Assembly: GCA_029582165.1 (NCBI GenBank)
Contig: CM055886.1
Coordinates: 23,250,669 to 23,314,668, forward strand
From: Portulaca oleracea
Taxonomy: Eukaryota > Streptophyta > Magnoliopsida > Caryophyllales > Portulacaceae
DNA length: 64,000 nt
Reading direction: 5' to 3'
The translations under genes and the position numbers were made by a program. Below are positions 20,303 through 31,895 of the stretch, piece after piece (the first letter of the stretch is position 1; the number at the start of each line of letters is the position of its first letter). A model generated the notes under the pieces. It searched no databases and was not told the DNA's origin. It saw only the letters and a list, made by a program, of their open reading frames with translations.

Positions 20303-21317
20303 AAAAAAATTACTTAGAGGTACCATAACTTTTGGTGAAATATTTTTTTGGTACCCCAACTTTTAAAAACTAATTTCGAGGTACCTTAACTTTTAGAATT
20401 AGGAATAATTAGGTGAGTTTCCGGCCAATGATTTGAATTCACCGGTGAGTTTTAGGCGGGAAATTGATTAAGTGTTTTTGTGGACGAAAATGTCATTTGT
20501 TTGTTAGAAAACAATAAAAAAAAAAAGGTTGTTATTAACCCCCCTCCCATTCGTTTTATTCTTCGTTTCTTCTTTTGTTCTTCTGTTTCTTCTCCGTCAC
20601 TTCTGAGTCACAACTATTGAAAGGAGTTAGGTTAAACAAGAGTCACAACCATTGAAAGGAAATAGGTTAAACAAGAATGGAAGCCATTGAAAGGAAGATT
20701 GATTAAAGAAGAGATAAGGTATGTATTTCACTAAGTATGTGTTTGTACATCAATGTTTGGCTGGGGATTTTGCGAATTTTGAAAACTATTTTTGGATCTA
20801 AAATCAAACTGTGGTGTTTTTCTGTTGTAAAAAAAATGAGTTTGAAAATGAAATTGGGAATTTGGGAGGCAAAACGAATTTGGGGGTTTTAGAGTTTTGG
20901 GATTAAGGTTTAGGGTTTTGAAAATGATTTTGGGATTGACGACCACGAAGATTGACGAGCGACAATGCTTTCCTCAAATCCCCCGTCAACAAGAACGATT
21001 AAACCCTAACCATAGGACCTTCGATTGAAGAGAGTGGAAGTTGAGGGGGTTGATTGTCGACGGAGAGGAGTATCAAACAAGACATAACGTTCTAATACTC
21101 AATTAGTGAAGGCGGGGAACTAAAAGGGCATTATAGTCAATCACTATAAAAAATTATGGGTATTTCGGTTAGTTTACATAACTCATCGGATTTTGGCCGG
21201 AAAATCACCTCCTAATTACTATTCCTAAAAGTTGGGGTACCTAAAAATTAGTTTTCAAAAGTTGGGGTATCAAAAAATAGTTTCCTTAAAAGTTAGGTAC
21301 CTCTAAGTAATTTTTTG
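20303..21317. mobile_element. Mutator-type TIR element, long copy
   Basis: Terminal inverted repeats of about 120 bp (AAAAAATTACTTAGAGGTACC at the left, its complement at the right) are flanked by a perfect 9-bp direct repeat ATATTTAAA (20294-20302 and 21318-21326). A 9-bp duplication is typical of Mutator-like elements. The 1,015-bp element contains a three-fold repeat (GAGTCACAACCATTGAAAGG-like units, 20605-20700) and no transposase. A 359-bp deletion derivative lies at 41238-41596. Confidence 0.9.
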
Positions 21318-21438
21318 ATATTTAAATCAATATTTGGGGTTTTGCAATCTTTGTATTTTAATTTTATGTGTGCCTAGAGTTTTTTTTAATATATATTTTT
21401 GTGAGCATCCTATATGACTTTCTAAAGCAATTAATAAT

Positions 21439-22002
21439 TGTTAGGATTATGTAGTAAAATAATCCAGATCACCTTATTTGTTTCCTAATTGTGTTAGGAA
21501 TTATTTAGGTTCCTTATATGTCGGGTTTTCTAATTGCATTAGATTTGGTAAATCTTATTGGAGTAGTAGGGAGTCAGTGCTTGGTTATAGATTGATTGCA
21601 ATGGTTTTCTTTGATAGTCTGTTGATATATCAAGGTTAGTCGTTTTAAATATACTTAAGTTGCTAAAGGTTATTCTGTGTGTCTCATTGAGAGAGCATTA
21701 AGTCACTCCTAAAGAGCACCAGAGGACTGTTGAAGCGGGTGTCTCCTGAAGAGCACCATTGAGGGTGATGGTGTATAATTAAGGATTAGGAATGAGTTCT
21801 AACTCGGGATTAGGATTATCCTTGTAAATTCTCTGAATGGTCATTGTAACACTCTAATTGTAACATAAGTCCCTCTATTTAGTGCATTGTTTCATAGTTT
21901 TTTCCCAGTTCGACTTTTCTCATTTTAAATCCTTATGTCGATCTTATTTACTTCTTTTCTATTCTGCACACTATTTGTAATATTGAACTCCATATCCTAA
22001 CA
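21439..22002 (+). repeat. Orphan Copia-type 5' LTR
   Basis: TGTTAGGATTATG...CATATCCTAACA, 564 bp, followed directly by a tRNA-Met-like primer site, which makes it a plus-strand 5' LTR. No second copy is visible in the window, and the internal region gives way to a minus-strand Copia remnant after about 22430. The element is truncated. Confidence 0.82.
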
Positions 22003-22004
22003 AA

Positions 22005-22016
22005 TGGTATTAGAGC
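22005..22016 (+). other. Primer-binding site, tRNA-Met (one mismatch)
   Basis: TGGTATTAGAGC differs from the complement of initiator tRNA-Met at one base. It lies two bases inside the orphan LTR. Confidence 0.8.
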
Positions 22017-22430
22017 CTAGGTTGGTGTAGTTGTTGGCTTGCAGATTACAAGTGGACAAGCTATAGAGAGTTATTGTCAAACAATAAATGAAGAAAGATG
22101 AAGATCGCGTGAGTGCACTATGATGATTTAAAGTAAGATTAGCAAATAGCATGGAAGAGTAGCATGCAAGGAACGAGTGGGATCATATTCTGGCCTAGCG
22201 TGGTTTGATGACGAGGATGGTAGCCACACGAAGACATTGTGGGCAAGAGATGTGTGCACACGATGGTTGATCTCTTGATGGTGGCCTTGATAACTTGGAG
22301 GGAAGACGTATCGGTTCTCGGGGGAGCGAAAACATTAAGATGAATTGAGTCTGGGTAAAAGAAAAAAAAAAGGAGCGAGTGCAAGTTCCTTATAAGATTT
22401 CTCTTTCCATGGTAGAGCTATGGATATAGA
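22017..22430 (+). other. Leader of the orphan LTR element
   Basis: No recognisable coding sequence. It lies between the primer site and the truncated RT of Copia C. The exact junction is uncertain. Confidence 0.4.
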
Positions 22431-23103
22431 CAGATATGGATATAGACAAACATAGACTAGGAGAGCCATGAAAGTATCTCCCTTATGAAAAGTGAATAAC
22501 GAATAGTCTGCAAAAGATCTTATGAAGCCATACTCACACAACTTGGAAGTTAGTTTTGCAAACCATTGTCTGGGTGCCTATCGCAGTCCATAGAGAGATT
22601 TCTTCAACCGACACACCTTATTTTTCGAGGAAGCCCTAAAACCAGGTGGTAGTTTCATGTAAACTTATTCTCCAAATCTCCATGCAAGAAAGTGTCATGT
22701 AGATCTAACTGATGTAAGTCCCAACCCCTCGTAACAGCAACAAAAAGAATACAACAGACACTAATCATTTTTGTAACTAGTGCAAAAGTCTCATTGTAAT
22801 CTATACCTTCCACCTGATCCTCCCTTCCCCCCCCCCCCCAGCGGTATCACCAAACGCACTTTATAGCGCTATATGGTTCCATATGAATCGTACTTGACCT
22901 TAAACCCATTTGCATCCAATGGATTTCTTTCCTGGAGGCAAGTCCACAATGTGCCAAGTTCTAGCTCTAACTAGAGCTTGTACCTCTTCATTCATAGCAT
23001 CCCGGTATTGTTTATCTTTGACGGCTTCATGATAAAACTTGGGTTCCTGTATCTTCATAATAACTGTTAGGAAAGCTTTATGTGACTCAAAAAATTTGTA
23101 CAA
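22430..23103 (-). pseudogene. Copia C reverse transcriptase, broken
   Basis: 23103-22900 encodes the start of RT (YRDAMNEEVQALVRARTWHIVDLPPGKKSIGCKWV). The following bases keep similarity in shifting frames, including LDLHDTFLHGDLEN near 22650. [15 protein letters not shown] and ALLVYV appear at 22540-22450. The sequence stops where the catalytic YVDD should be completed. A run of 13 or so C residues (22824-22838) lies inside it and shifts the frame. Confidence 0.85.
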
Positions 23104-23581
23104 GCAACATACTTATGTAAAGGATATCACGTGCTTGAAAATTCCTCCTGGCATGAGTTAGCAGAGGTGGCTGGGTTTGTACTTGAGCATTGTAGCATAT
23201 GCAGTCGTTCAAATGGATTGGATGCTTCCTGTCACGTTGGGCTCGCTTGGTCCCAGAACTCTCAATCTCAGATGTTCGGACTTCTCCCCTTGTCCTCGAA
23301 GGATCGGATCCTTGGTCTGTTTCCATACTTGAATCTCCCCCTGAGCCAAGAGCTGGAGCAATGGTGTTAGAGTCAGAACTATTTTCTGTTGACATATTTA
23401 TTGAAGCAATGTTGGCTAGGTGATCCATCACTTGGTCTACCATAGGTGCGAAACTAGTGCCATTGCGGTTGATATCAGGCATGTCGCTACTGGTATGATT
23501 GAACATCCAATAGTATTCCTCGTAATCTATAAATTGTTGTTGATGATGATTTTGTACATGTGGTCCACAATTTTGAGGCAC
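23087..23581 (-). pseudogene. Copia C integrase-RT linker
   Basis: A 164-codon frame rich in Ser, Asp and Asn with RDRKHPIHLNDCICYN near its end, the low-conservation stretch that joins integrase and RT in Copia polyproteins. It holds no catalytic motif. Confidence 0.7.
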
Positions 23582-24049
23582 TTATTGTGTCACTTGGAAG
23601 GGAAGTTGTTCCTTGATAAATATGACATCCCTGCTCTCAAAATACTCATGGCTTTCTAGATCATAGAGTCTCCATCCCTTTTTGACAAAATAGTAGCCGA
23701 TAAACGCACACTTGCAACTCCTAGATGCAAACTTATCATGACCTTTCGAGGTTATTTTTTCAAACCACAGACACCCGGAAACCTTTAAATGTTCATAATT
23801 AGGTGTCTTGTTATGAATGACCTCATATGGAGTTTTTCCCTTCAATATTTTGTTAGGTGTCCGGTTTATCAAGTAGGCGGCAGTTAGTACACATTCTCCC
23901 CAAAAATCTAAGGGAAAATTAGCTTGAAACCTAAGGGCCTGAGCCACGTTAAGAAGATGGTGATGCTTTCTTTCGACACTACCATTCTATTGGGGTATGT
24001 CAATACAACTTGCTTGATGCATAATTTCATGGCTTGCATAAAAATCATT
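23582..24049 (-). pseudogene. Copia C integrase C-part
   Basis: It begins at the insertion border with NDFYASHEIMHQ, then PQ-stop-NGSVERKHHHLLNVA, where the conserved glutamine codon after PQ has become a stop, so the catalytic-glutamate block is interrupted. The frame then continues with FWGECVLTAAYLINRTPN, GKTPYE and CAFIGY. It is in the same frame as the part right of the insertion (26990-27276). Confidence 0.85.
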
Positions 24050-24239
24050 CATAGGTCTAGTATAACGTCTTGCATTTTTTTTTTTTTTGTGCTTTCAATA
24101 TAAAATAATCCATTTGGAAGATACCGGGAATCTGGAGTATAACGGTCCGGACCACAACTTGGCGAGACTTGACAAGGAATAGGCAGTGATCGTGGCCTTC
24201 GCTGTTCGGGATTAAGGGGTCACTTCCATCATTGACTCA

Positions 24240-24560
24240 TCTTTTCCAACTCCCATAGGTACTCCCTCAAGCTACACTCGGGTTTCTCAAACTGGGGTGC
24301 TTATGCCAAGATGGGCGTCCTCCCTTGTGATCATAACCGAAACTCAAGGTCGTAATGTCTCTAGCCAAGGGTTAGCCGAAAGGACTCAGGTACTCATAAG
24401 GGTTAAACCTTAGTTTGCTCGTTCCCACATCAAGGTGGGCCTTAGTTGATCGGGGCTAATAAAGGGCCAACTACCATTCACCGAGGTTTATCTCCGTCTC
24501 CCATAGGTACTCCCTTGAGTTACACTCGGGTTTCTCAGAATGGGTCGGGTGTGCCTTGGA
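24240..24560. repeat. Two direct repeats about 245 bp apart
   Basis: CTCCCATAGGTACTCCCT plus a CACTCGGGTTTCTCA block occurs at about 24255 and 24499 with the same surroundings. It looks like an old local duplication within the insertion. Confidence 0.7.
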
Positions 24561-25376
24561 TGGGGGCCTTTCCCGGGATACCTCTCGATTCTCAAGGTCC
24601 AATGACGGACGGATAAGCACCCTGATCCAACCCTTAGGTTTCCAAGGTGCCATACCGAGTAATTATCTAAAAGAACAAGTAGTTAAAGTCAGACAAGTTG
24701 CATAAGTTCTCACTTTGAGTTACATTAGTCTTATTATACAATAATCCATATAGTCCTTAAAATCATGTGACCTCCTAGGCGGTCCCATTATAGCCCTTCC
24801 ATCCCAGTCCCGCCTTTTTAGGCCATCTCATCATTCCTTTGGGTTCTCCTTGGAGGCGGTTGTACCTATCGTGATAAGTATTTGCGAAGTTAGCAACGAA
24901 GCTAAGTATGGGGAAGGAGCGCAGTAATACATAAATACATAAGCAAAATAATGAGTTTGTCACTGCCTCGGCAGTAGGTGATGCCTTTCGGATGTCTCCC
25001 TTTAAGGCATTCACCAAACATTGTAACTTTCTAGGTGCACCTATCATTTGTTAACGCTTGGCCAGACAGTTAACCCCTATTATGACCCTTGGGTCATGAT
25101 AGATCAAGGTTCGAGCTTTGACTGATGGACCTTGGTACATCAGCTTCCCCTAGCATGTTTATAGTTAGTTTTGGTCTTTGGGTAGACTGGTGAATCTCGA
25201 AACACCAACTTCCCCATGATGTACATCATCACTGTTAATTTTTCCATTTACGTCCCATGAACATTACATGTCTGAAACCCCCATACATTTGTCTTACTGT
25301 TGGCTTCCTAAAATCATTTACGCAATATTCGTCGTTAAAAAAAATGTGCCAACAAATCCTTTGAGCTTTTGAGTTG

Positions 25377-25865
25377 CTTCAACTTAGGTTCCTATCATGA
25401 TCTTAGTTTATGATCATAATTTTAGATATCCTCAAACTTGCATGCATTAATACCAATTTTATCAAAACTGAACTGTGGGAGTCACTATTTACGTATAGTA
25501 ACTCAGTTTTAAAGGTCCATAATAAAAAATTCATAACTAATTCATTCCTTAAGCTTCGAGGGTGATTCAAGTTGGAGAGGTTCCTAAACTTAGTCTAGTT
25601 TATGACCACATTTTTAAATTACCTCAAACTTGCATGTACTAATACAGATTTTGACAAAACCGAACCGTGGTATTCACTGTTCACATGTAGTAACTCAGTT
25701 TTAAGGTCCATACTCAAAAATTCATAACTAATTCATTTATTAAGCTTTGAGGGTGTTTCAAGTTAGGAGAAGTTTCTAAAATTAGTCTAGTTTATGATCA
25801 TATTTTTAGTTTACCTCAAACTTGCATGCATTAATATATATTTTAACAAAATTGAACTGTGGTAT
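25377..25865. repeat. Three tandem units of about 190 bp
   Basis: Each unit includes CCTCAAACTTGCATG, a TAACTCAGTTTTAA block and TTCATAACTAATTCATT. The third unit is cut off after about 115 bp. Such units are common in long LTRs of plant Ty3/gypsy elements, but the insertion lacks LTR ends. Confidence 0.75.
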
Positions 25866-26989
25866 GTCCAGGTGCCCAGACGGACAGGTTCTGCTTAGAG
25901 GCCCTTAACTCCCCTAATACTCAAACTTTTGCTTAACGGATTTTTGGGTTATCTTCCTCATACATCATGCTATTATATTTATTCAGAAAATGCTTGCAAA
26001 AGAGGTCTACAAGGGTCGGGGAGATAAATCGTGCCCTAGGTGAGGTGGTTACTTGGGTGTAGTTAGAGGTTCATTACCTTGGATGTTCTTTGTCATTTCT
26101 TAGCTCGATCTTACTCTAGTTTTCGTGGCTTGATCTTGGACAGCAACAACACCCTTCCAAAGTCTGAGAGCGAATGGAGATGTGTCCTAAATTGAGTCTT
26201 TGAGTCGTCCCTCAAGGTTCTCTATTTAGCCCCAAGAGTTCTCTTTTCTTCTTCTTTCACTTAGAGCTTACTAAGTGTTCATCTTCCTTGTCATGGGTGT
26301 TGTTTAGGAAGGCTATGGCTGAGGGAAGTGATGAAGACTGATTTTAGAGAGGGAAAGAGAGAGAGAGGCGGTTGTTTAGAGAGAGAGAGAAAGAGAGAGG
26401 GGTGGACGAGTGAGGGGAGAGGAGGGAATGAGTGAGTTGATATAGTGATCATGCACTAGCTTGATGGAGTGTGAGAGTGGGTTAATGTAAGGAATATTTG
26501 CTGCTTAGTTTTAGTTTCCTAGGACCCACCTCCCCATGCATGGGAATAGGAGGAGAATGATTGCCATGCAAGGGATAAGTCCCATCATTCACTTTGTAGG
26601 ATACTAGTATGGATTTTTAGTGTATTATAATGTAAGTAGTGGTTTGATCATGGGGGTTTATTTTCGGCCCCCTCCATATAATGAGGTCCGAAATTTTTGC
26701 TAGGTGATCGACTGAGATGATTTTGGAAAAAATTTCGTGAGTATCGGTTTGTTGAAAGAATCCTTTTGTTGGTTTATATTTTAGAAACAAAGATCTTAGT
26801 TTGTTTGCTTGCTAATTTTAGCGTAATTGCGTTCAAAAAAAAATTTAGCGTAATTAGTCATTCCCTATAGTTATTTGATCAAATTTCGGTCCTCTTTTCC
26901 CCTTACTTCTAATGAGTGCTACAACCTAAGGTGGCTATCACTTGTACGTAAAGAAAATCAACTATGTATTCTAATATAGAGAAAGAGGG

Positions 26990-27985
26990 TCATTAAATCT
27001 AAATTTAAGCTCCTATCTATTATCACTCTTGACAGTTTTAATAGGCTTGTTAAACTGAGTCTTGATCATGGTTACGATATTCTTAAGGAGTTTTCCAGTT
27101 TGTCCTTTGTCATGCATCAAGAAGACCCACACACCCCTTCTAAAATCATCAACAATAGTGAGAAAATATGGAGCACTAGAAAAGGAGGAGGCCGTATAGG
27201 GTCCCTATATATCACAATGAATAATTTCAAACAAATAATTTGCCTTGCTTTGACTTAAAGGAAATTGATTTCTAGTTTACTTGGCACGGAAACAAATCTC
27301 ATAAGCTTCTTTACTTGGTTTATAACTACTAACATAACCTAAACCCTTAAAGAAAATATTCATCATGCCATGAGAGGGGTGACTCAAGTGTTGATGCCAT
27401 AACTGACCCATTTTGACGACATTAACTTGATTGTTCCTTTGTTGTCTCTTTCTCAAGTAGTAAACCCCGCCTTTTTGCTCACCCAAGTCAATCAGAGTCT
27501 TAAAGGTGTGGCATGTAAAACACAAACATTCTCATAAAAATTGCTATATATACGAGACACAAATAACAAATTGTAACTCAAGGAGGGAACGAAAAGAGTG
27601 TTCTCCCAATGATGTTTTTCCACAAACGTGCTTCCTTGATCTGTGGCTAGTGTCGTTTCTCGATTATGCTGATCAACTTCCACAGGGCAGACAATAGTCA
27701 CATCTATCAATAGGTTCTTGTTGCCTATCATATGAGTTGAAGCTCTACTATCAATTAACCATGGGGGGGCTCACTTGTAAGGTTTTCATTCAATTTTGTG
27801 GTTTCAACAAAAGGCAAGATCTTGTGGGCCTGAGCTTTCGTAAAAACTACAAAAAACTCATCATTTCCCGCTAGCGTCTCGTGTGGTTGCTCGACCACAT
27901 TGGCATGAGTTCCTTCTCTACCCCCACCTCTTCCTCTTTCGCCAGTTCGGCCGCCGCATTTGCCACGTCTTCTGCCTCGTGTGGT
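26990..27985 (-). pseudogene. Copia C protease and integrase N-part, broken
   Basis: 27731-27492 carries protease-distal sequence with LFVPSLSYNLLFVSRI. 27525-27277 carries the GAG-pre-integrase block LWHQHLSHPSHGMMN. 27275-26990 continues as integrase with FEIIHCDI, YFLTIVDDFRRGVWVFLMHDKGQT and VKSDN. In-frame stops lie in IHCDI-stop-GPY and after SDNR. It ends at the 2.94-kb insertion. Confidence 0.82.
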
Positions 27986-28823
27986 CTACCCCGGGGGATA
28001 GCCTATAATCTCGAAGCTATTAGCTTCCACATGCCCAAGTTTACTGTAGTGGTTACATCTCACTCTACTATCGGTCTGACTTCTTATTCCAGTCTGAACC
28101 ACGAACCCCGCAACCGGTGATTTTTCCTCCCTTTTTTCACGATATATTAATGACTTTCTTCTTGTCGCACAAAATTGAAGGCATAATCTAATTGTGGCAA
28201 CGAATCCATGGCAAGGATATGATCCCAAACAGTTTGAAATCTCTCATCATCTAAACCCATCAGAAATTGATAAGTTTTTCCTTCTTTGGCATCTCGAACC
28301 AGCTTTTCACAAATTTCGCAATTGCAATTCCCATAGGTGCATCGATGGGGGATAGTTACTGCATCCAATTCACTACACAAGCTCATTAGTTTTGAGTAAT
28401 ATTCTACAATAGACGTATCTTTCACTTGTTTGCAATTTACAATCTTAGACTTTAATTCATGCTTCTTAGGTATGCCTGACGTTCCATAATGCTTCTTCAG
28501 ATCTTTCCACAACATCTTCACTTCATTGGCTTAGGTGAATGAAGGCTTGATCTTGTCATGAACAAAACATTAAGTAGCCAAGAACATATAGTGGCATTCA
28601 CCATGATCTAAGCATCTCTATCGCTTAGCTCAGCATCCGCCTTGAGAACGAAGGTCCCATTAATGAATCTGAGCTTTTTTCTGGACATGAGAGTTGTGCT
28701 GACTGTCGTCTCCCAAAGATCATAGTTTTCTCAATCGAATACTACCATCGTGATTATGGCTCCAAACCTTCAGATGGATGGATGTAGTATCAAGAGGCAT
28801 TATCAATTGCGAATTTCGTAGCC
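27986..28823 (-). pseudogene. Copia C gag, broken
   Basis: The likely start is 28821-28823 (MATKFAIDNAS, then a stop). 28521-28147 encodes the central gag domain (LWKDLKKHYG, EYYSKLMSLCSELD, FLMGLDDERFQTVWDHIL). 28060-28000 encodes a decayed zinc knuckle CNHYSKLGHVEANSFEIIGYP, in which the second and fourth ligand cysteines are lost. A frameshift lies near 28150. Copia B is inserted 20 bases upstream of the start. Confidence 0.83.
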
Positions 28824-28849
28824 ATATATATTGAAAAAAGATAAATTAG

Positions 28850-29577
28850 TGTATTTCAAGAGTTAAGAGGCATAAGGAAACAAGTTATAAGTTAAGGATT
28901 GATCAGGAAGGTGAAAATATAGCTTTACCAAGTAAAATGGACCCAACACGAACCGTGTTAGGTACGACACAGGTGGTGTTGGTGTCCAGAGAGTCACAAA
29001 AAAGGCTCCCTAGGTCAACACAAACCGTGCTGGTTCAGCATGGATCGTGTTGAGGCCACCACGGTCCGTGGTGATTCAACACGAACCGTGTTGGAGCCCA
29101 ATCGAACTCTTTTTCAAAATCCCTTGATTTTAGCCTTGGGCATTAATGCGTGGGATATTTTTTAGGATTATTCTTGACTGATGTTCTCAGTCAAGATTAA
29201 CCCTTTAATGATGATTAAGACCCATAGACAAAGCCCCCAAATCATGCTATATTGATTGTCAAGTTTGAATGAGTTTTGAATGCTCGAACTCCTATAAATA
29301 GTGGATGATTTTCACTCATCCAATACACCTCAATCTGTTCTTTCTATCGTCCTAGAGAGCTTTAACACAACTCCTAAGGTGTTGAACTACAACAACTTCT
29401 TAAGAGTTCTTGAGAGATCTTGTAACTTTACTTATAGGATGTTAGGTTTTACCCTTAAGACTATTCGTAGTCTAGTGAATAAGTCTTAAGGGGAGATGTG
29501 TTTAACCCTCTACTCCTATCTACCCAAGTGACCCCCTATCTTGTGCAAGTGACCGTGTTACCCTATCTTTTTCAACA
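28850..29577 (+). repeat. 5' LTR of Copia B
   Basis: Matches 34296-35314 from TATTTCAAGAGTTAAGAGGC to CTTTTTCAACA. The first bases are decayed. A palindrome cluster at 28948-29092 has CACGAACCGTG, CACCACGGTCCGTGGTG and AACACGAACCGTGTT. A TATA-like CTATAAATAG at 29292-29301 may be its promoter. No tRNA-Met primer site is recognisable after it. Confidence 0.88.
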
Positions 29578-29595
29578 ATCTTAAGACTTATCACC

Positions 29596-30470
29596 ATGTC
29601 TCATTCCTTGAAAGACATGACCAACAACTTCTGAAAATTGGACAAGTTCGAGGCATCGATTTCTGGAGGTGGCAAAAGAAGATGCATTTCATGCTCACCA
29701 CTCTCAAAGTGGTGTACATGCTCGCCCAAGATGTTCTAGGGAGGGTGATGACGAGACGCAGAGCAAACAAGGCGTCGGCTCAAGATGGAGAAAGACAACT
29801 ACATTTGCATTGGTCACATTCTCAATGGGATGATGGATCAGATCTTCGAAGTCTATTAAAATATCGTATCCGCCAAAGAGCTTTGGGAGATTCGCGAAGC
29901 TAAGTATATGTCGGAGGACGTCACAAGTACGAACTTTCTTGTTAGCCAATTTAATAACTTTAAAATGGTTGAAGGTAGAAAAAGTTCTTGATCAATTTCG
30001 TGAGATTCAACATATACTACGCAACTTTAATCAACACAAGATGACAAGATCCACATAGATGAGGCCTATATTGTTTTCAATTATAGGCAAACTCCCACCT
30101 TCATGGAAAGAAACCAAAAGGACTTTGATGCATTCTAAAGAATCTATTACTCTTGAGGCTTTGGCTAACCATCTCCGAATTAAGGAAGAATTGAGAATGT
30201 AGTATGACACCAAGGAGAATTCCTCCATGTTTCATGTGATTCATGAGAACTCGAAGAGAGCAAATAACAAGAACAAGTATGAGAACAAGAGCAATAAGAA
30301 ATCTAAAATGGTTTGTTGGGAATGCGACAAGCTGGGACACTCCAAGAGAGAATGTCCAGTTCGAAAGAAGAAGCACGGGCTCACGAACAACTCTAAGAAT
30401 CATAGTGGTAAGAAGAAGTTTAATGAACCCTTGGTGGCCATGATAAAGGACCAAATCAATGTCGTACCTA
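29596..30470 (+). pseudogene. Copia B gag, broken
   Basis: Starts MSHSLKDMTNNF, then a stop, then FRRWQ-like gag sequence in shifting frames (KMHFMLTTLKVVYMLA). From 30227 an open frame carries the zinc knuckle CWECDKLGHSKREC (30314-30355) and basic sequence after it. Gag is the RNA-packaging protein of the element. Confidence 0.83.
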
Positions 30471-31241
30471 TCAATGATGTTTGGTGGGTTGATTTGGGTG
30501 CGGCAACGCACGTGTGCATCGAGCACTCTTTGTTCTATCCAACCCGCCGAAGAGGGGAGGAAGCTCTTCATGGGCAATAACTTCTCGGTCAAGGTTGAAG
30601 GGATAGGGCAAGTTGAACTTGTGTTTTCTTCCAGAAAGACACTTCTTTTGAATGATGTGTTTTTGGCACTGAAAATTTGTAAGAATCTTGTTTCGGGTTT
30701 CCTTCTAAGTAAGCATGGTTTCAAACAAGTGTATGATGGGGATAATTATATACTTTCTAAGGGAGGGACCTTTGTGGGAAATGGTTATGCTTGTGGAGAT
30801 ATGTTTAAGTCAAATGCTTCAAGTGGCAATAAGATGAATGTTTCCGTTTAAGTGCTTGGTTCTTGTTTAAATTCTTCTCTATGGCATCTAAGACTTGGAC
30901 ATGTTAACTATAATAAGCTAAAGTACATGTCTAATCTTGATTTAATTTCAACGTTGGATGAAAAGGTAGAGAAATGTAGAACTTGCATGTTAAAAAAGAC
31001 CACTAAAAGTTCTTTTTTAAGTATTATGCGAGATTCTAAATTGCTTGAGTTAACTCATAGTGATTTAGGAGATTTCCATAGCACTCCTTCTATAAGAGGT
31101 CAAAGATACTATGTGACTTTCATTGATGATTTCTCTAAGTATTCCAAAGTGTTTCTTTTGCATTCAAAAGATGAAACTCTAGACAAATTTAAACTATATA
31201 AAGCTAAAAGTGAGTTACTCCCTTCGTCCCAAATTAATTGA
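30459..31241 (+). pseudogene. Copia B protease and integrase N-part, broken
   Basis: The protease motif reads DLGAATHV (about 30493), with Leu where the family has Ser or Thr in D-[ST]-G. The same frame continues from 30459 to 31241 with one TAA at 30849-30851. After it come the GAG-pre-integrase block LWHLRLGHVNYNKL, C-x2-C (CRTCMLKKTTK), THSDLG with the first integrase aspartate, and TFIDDFSKYSKVFLL. It runs into the Stowaway MITE at 31218. Confidence 0.85.
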
Positions 31242-31432
31242 CATTTTAACTAAAATTTGACTGTTAATTACTCACAAATTATAATGAGTTACCATATGAA
31301 ATTACCTCCACTGTAATTTTTAGTAAATTATATTTCTAATGACAGTAATTTCATATTATAATTCATTGTAATTTTTGAGTAATTAACGGTCAAAATTTAG
31401 TCAAAATGTCAATTAATTTTGGATGGAGGGAG
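31218..31432. mobile_element. Stowaway-like MITE in the Copia B integrase
   Basis: Long inverted repeats (CTCCCTTCGTCCCAAATTAA at the left, TTAATTTTGGATGGAGGGAG at the right, stems continuing inward to a near full hairpin) flanked by TA (31216-31217, 31433-31434). 215 bp. It separates the KLYKAKSE and RLRSDRCGEYYD halves of the integrase, so it inserted after Copia B. Confidence 0.93.
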
Positions 31433-31434
31433 TA

Positions 31435-31893
31435 CATTATGAGACCTTAATTAAAAGACTAAGATCGGATAGATGTGGAGAATATTATGATCCTAATTAT
31501 TTCCAAGCTTGTGGTGTGGTGCATGAGACCACAACATCTTACACACCACAACAAAATGGTGTGGCCGAAGGAATGAATAGGACCCTAAAAGAAATGGTTT
31601 ATGCCATGTTCTCTTACTCCGGTTTAATTGAAGGTTTTTTGGGTGAAGCTTTATTAACGGCTTGTTATGTATTGAATAGAGTTCTTCTTAAGAGAAACAC
31701 TAAGACCCCATATGAACTTTGGAACAAAAGAAAACCCAATCTAATTCACCTTAGAATTTGGCGGTGTCGAGCCATTGTGAGGGTCCCAGAACCTAAGAAA
31801 AGAAAGTTGGGTGAAAGAGGATTTGATTGCATCTTTATAGGTTATGGTTTTGAAAGCAAAGCCTATATGCTTATTAATCAAATGACTACATAA
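31435..31893 (+). pseudogene. Copia B integrase core
   Basis: Carries the second aspartate in RLRSDRCGEYYD and the catalytic glutamate block TPQQNGVAEGMNRT (Gly where most have Arg after Glu). LTACYVLNRV and CIFIGYGFESKAY follow. The frame ends at a stop, and the RT linker continues in another frame from 31896. Confidence 0.85.
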
Positions 31894-31895
31894 CG

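Larger units (their letters stand above)
24050..26989. mobile_element. 2.94-kb unclassified insertion inside Copia C integrase
   Basis: Bounded by TCATT direct repeats (24045-24049 and 26990-26994). The integrase codons on both sides read through in one frame if the insert and one TCATT are left out, so the borders are exact. The ends (CATAGG... and ...AAAGAGGG) are neither inverted repeats nor TG...CA. A poly-T run lies at about 24068-24084. Inside are two imperfect direct repeats (24253-24300 and 24498-24545) and a three-fold repeat of roughly 190 bp (25377-25865). No transposase or RT is visible. Confidence 0.8.

Noticed and set aside
24050..26989. Helitron, LINE or solo LTR identity for the insertion
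   Set aside because: It has a 5-bp duplication, which Helitrons lack; there is no RT or true 3' poly-A end at the border, and the ends are not TG/CA.
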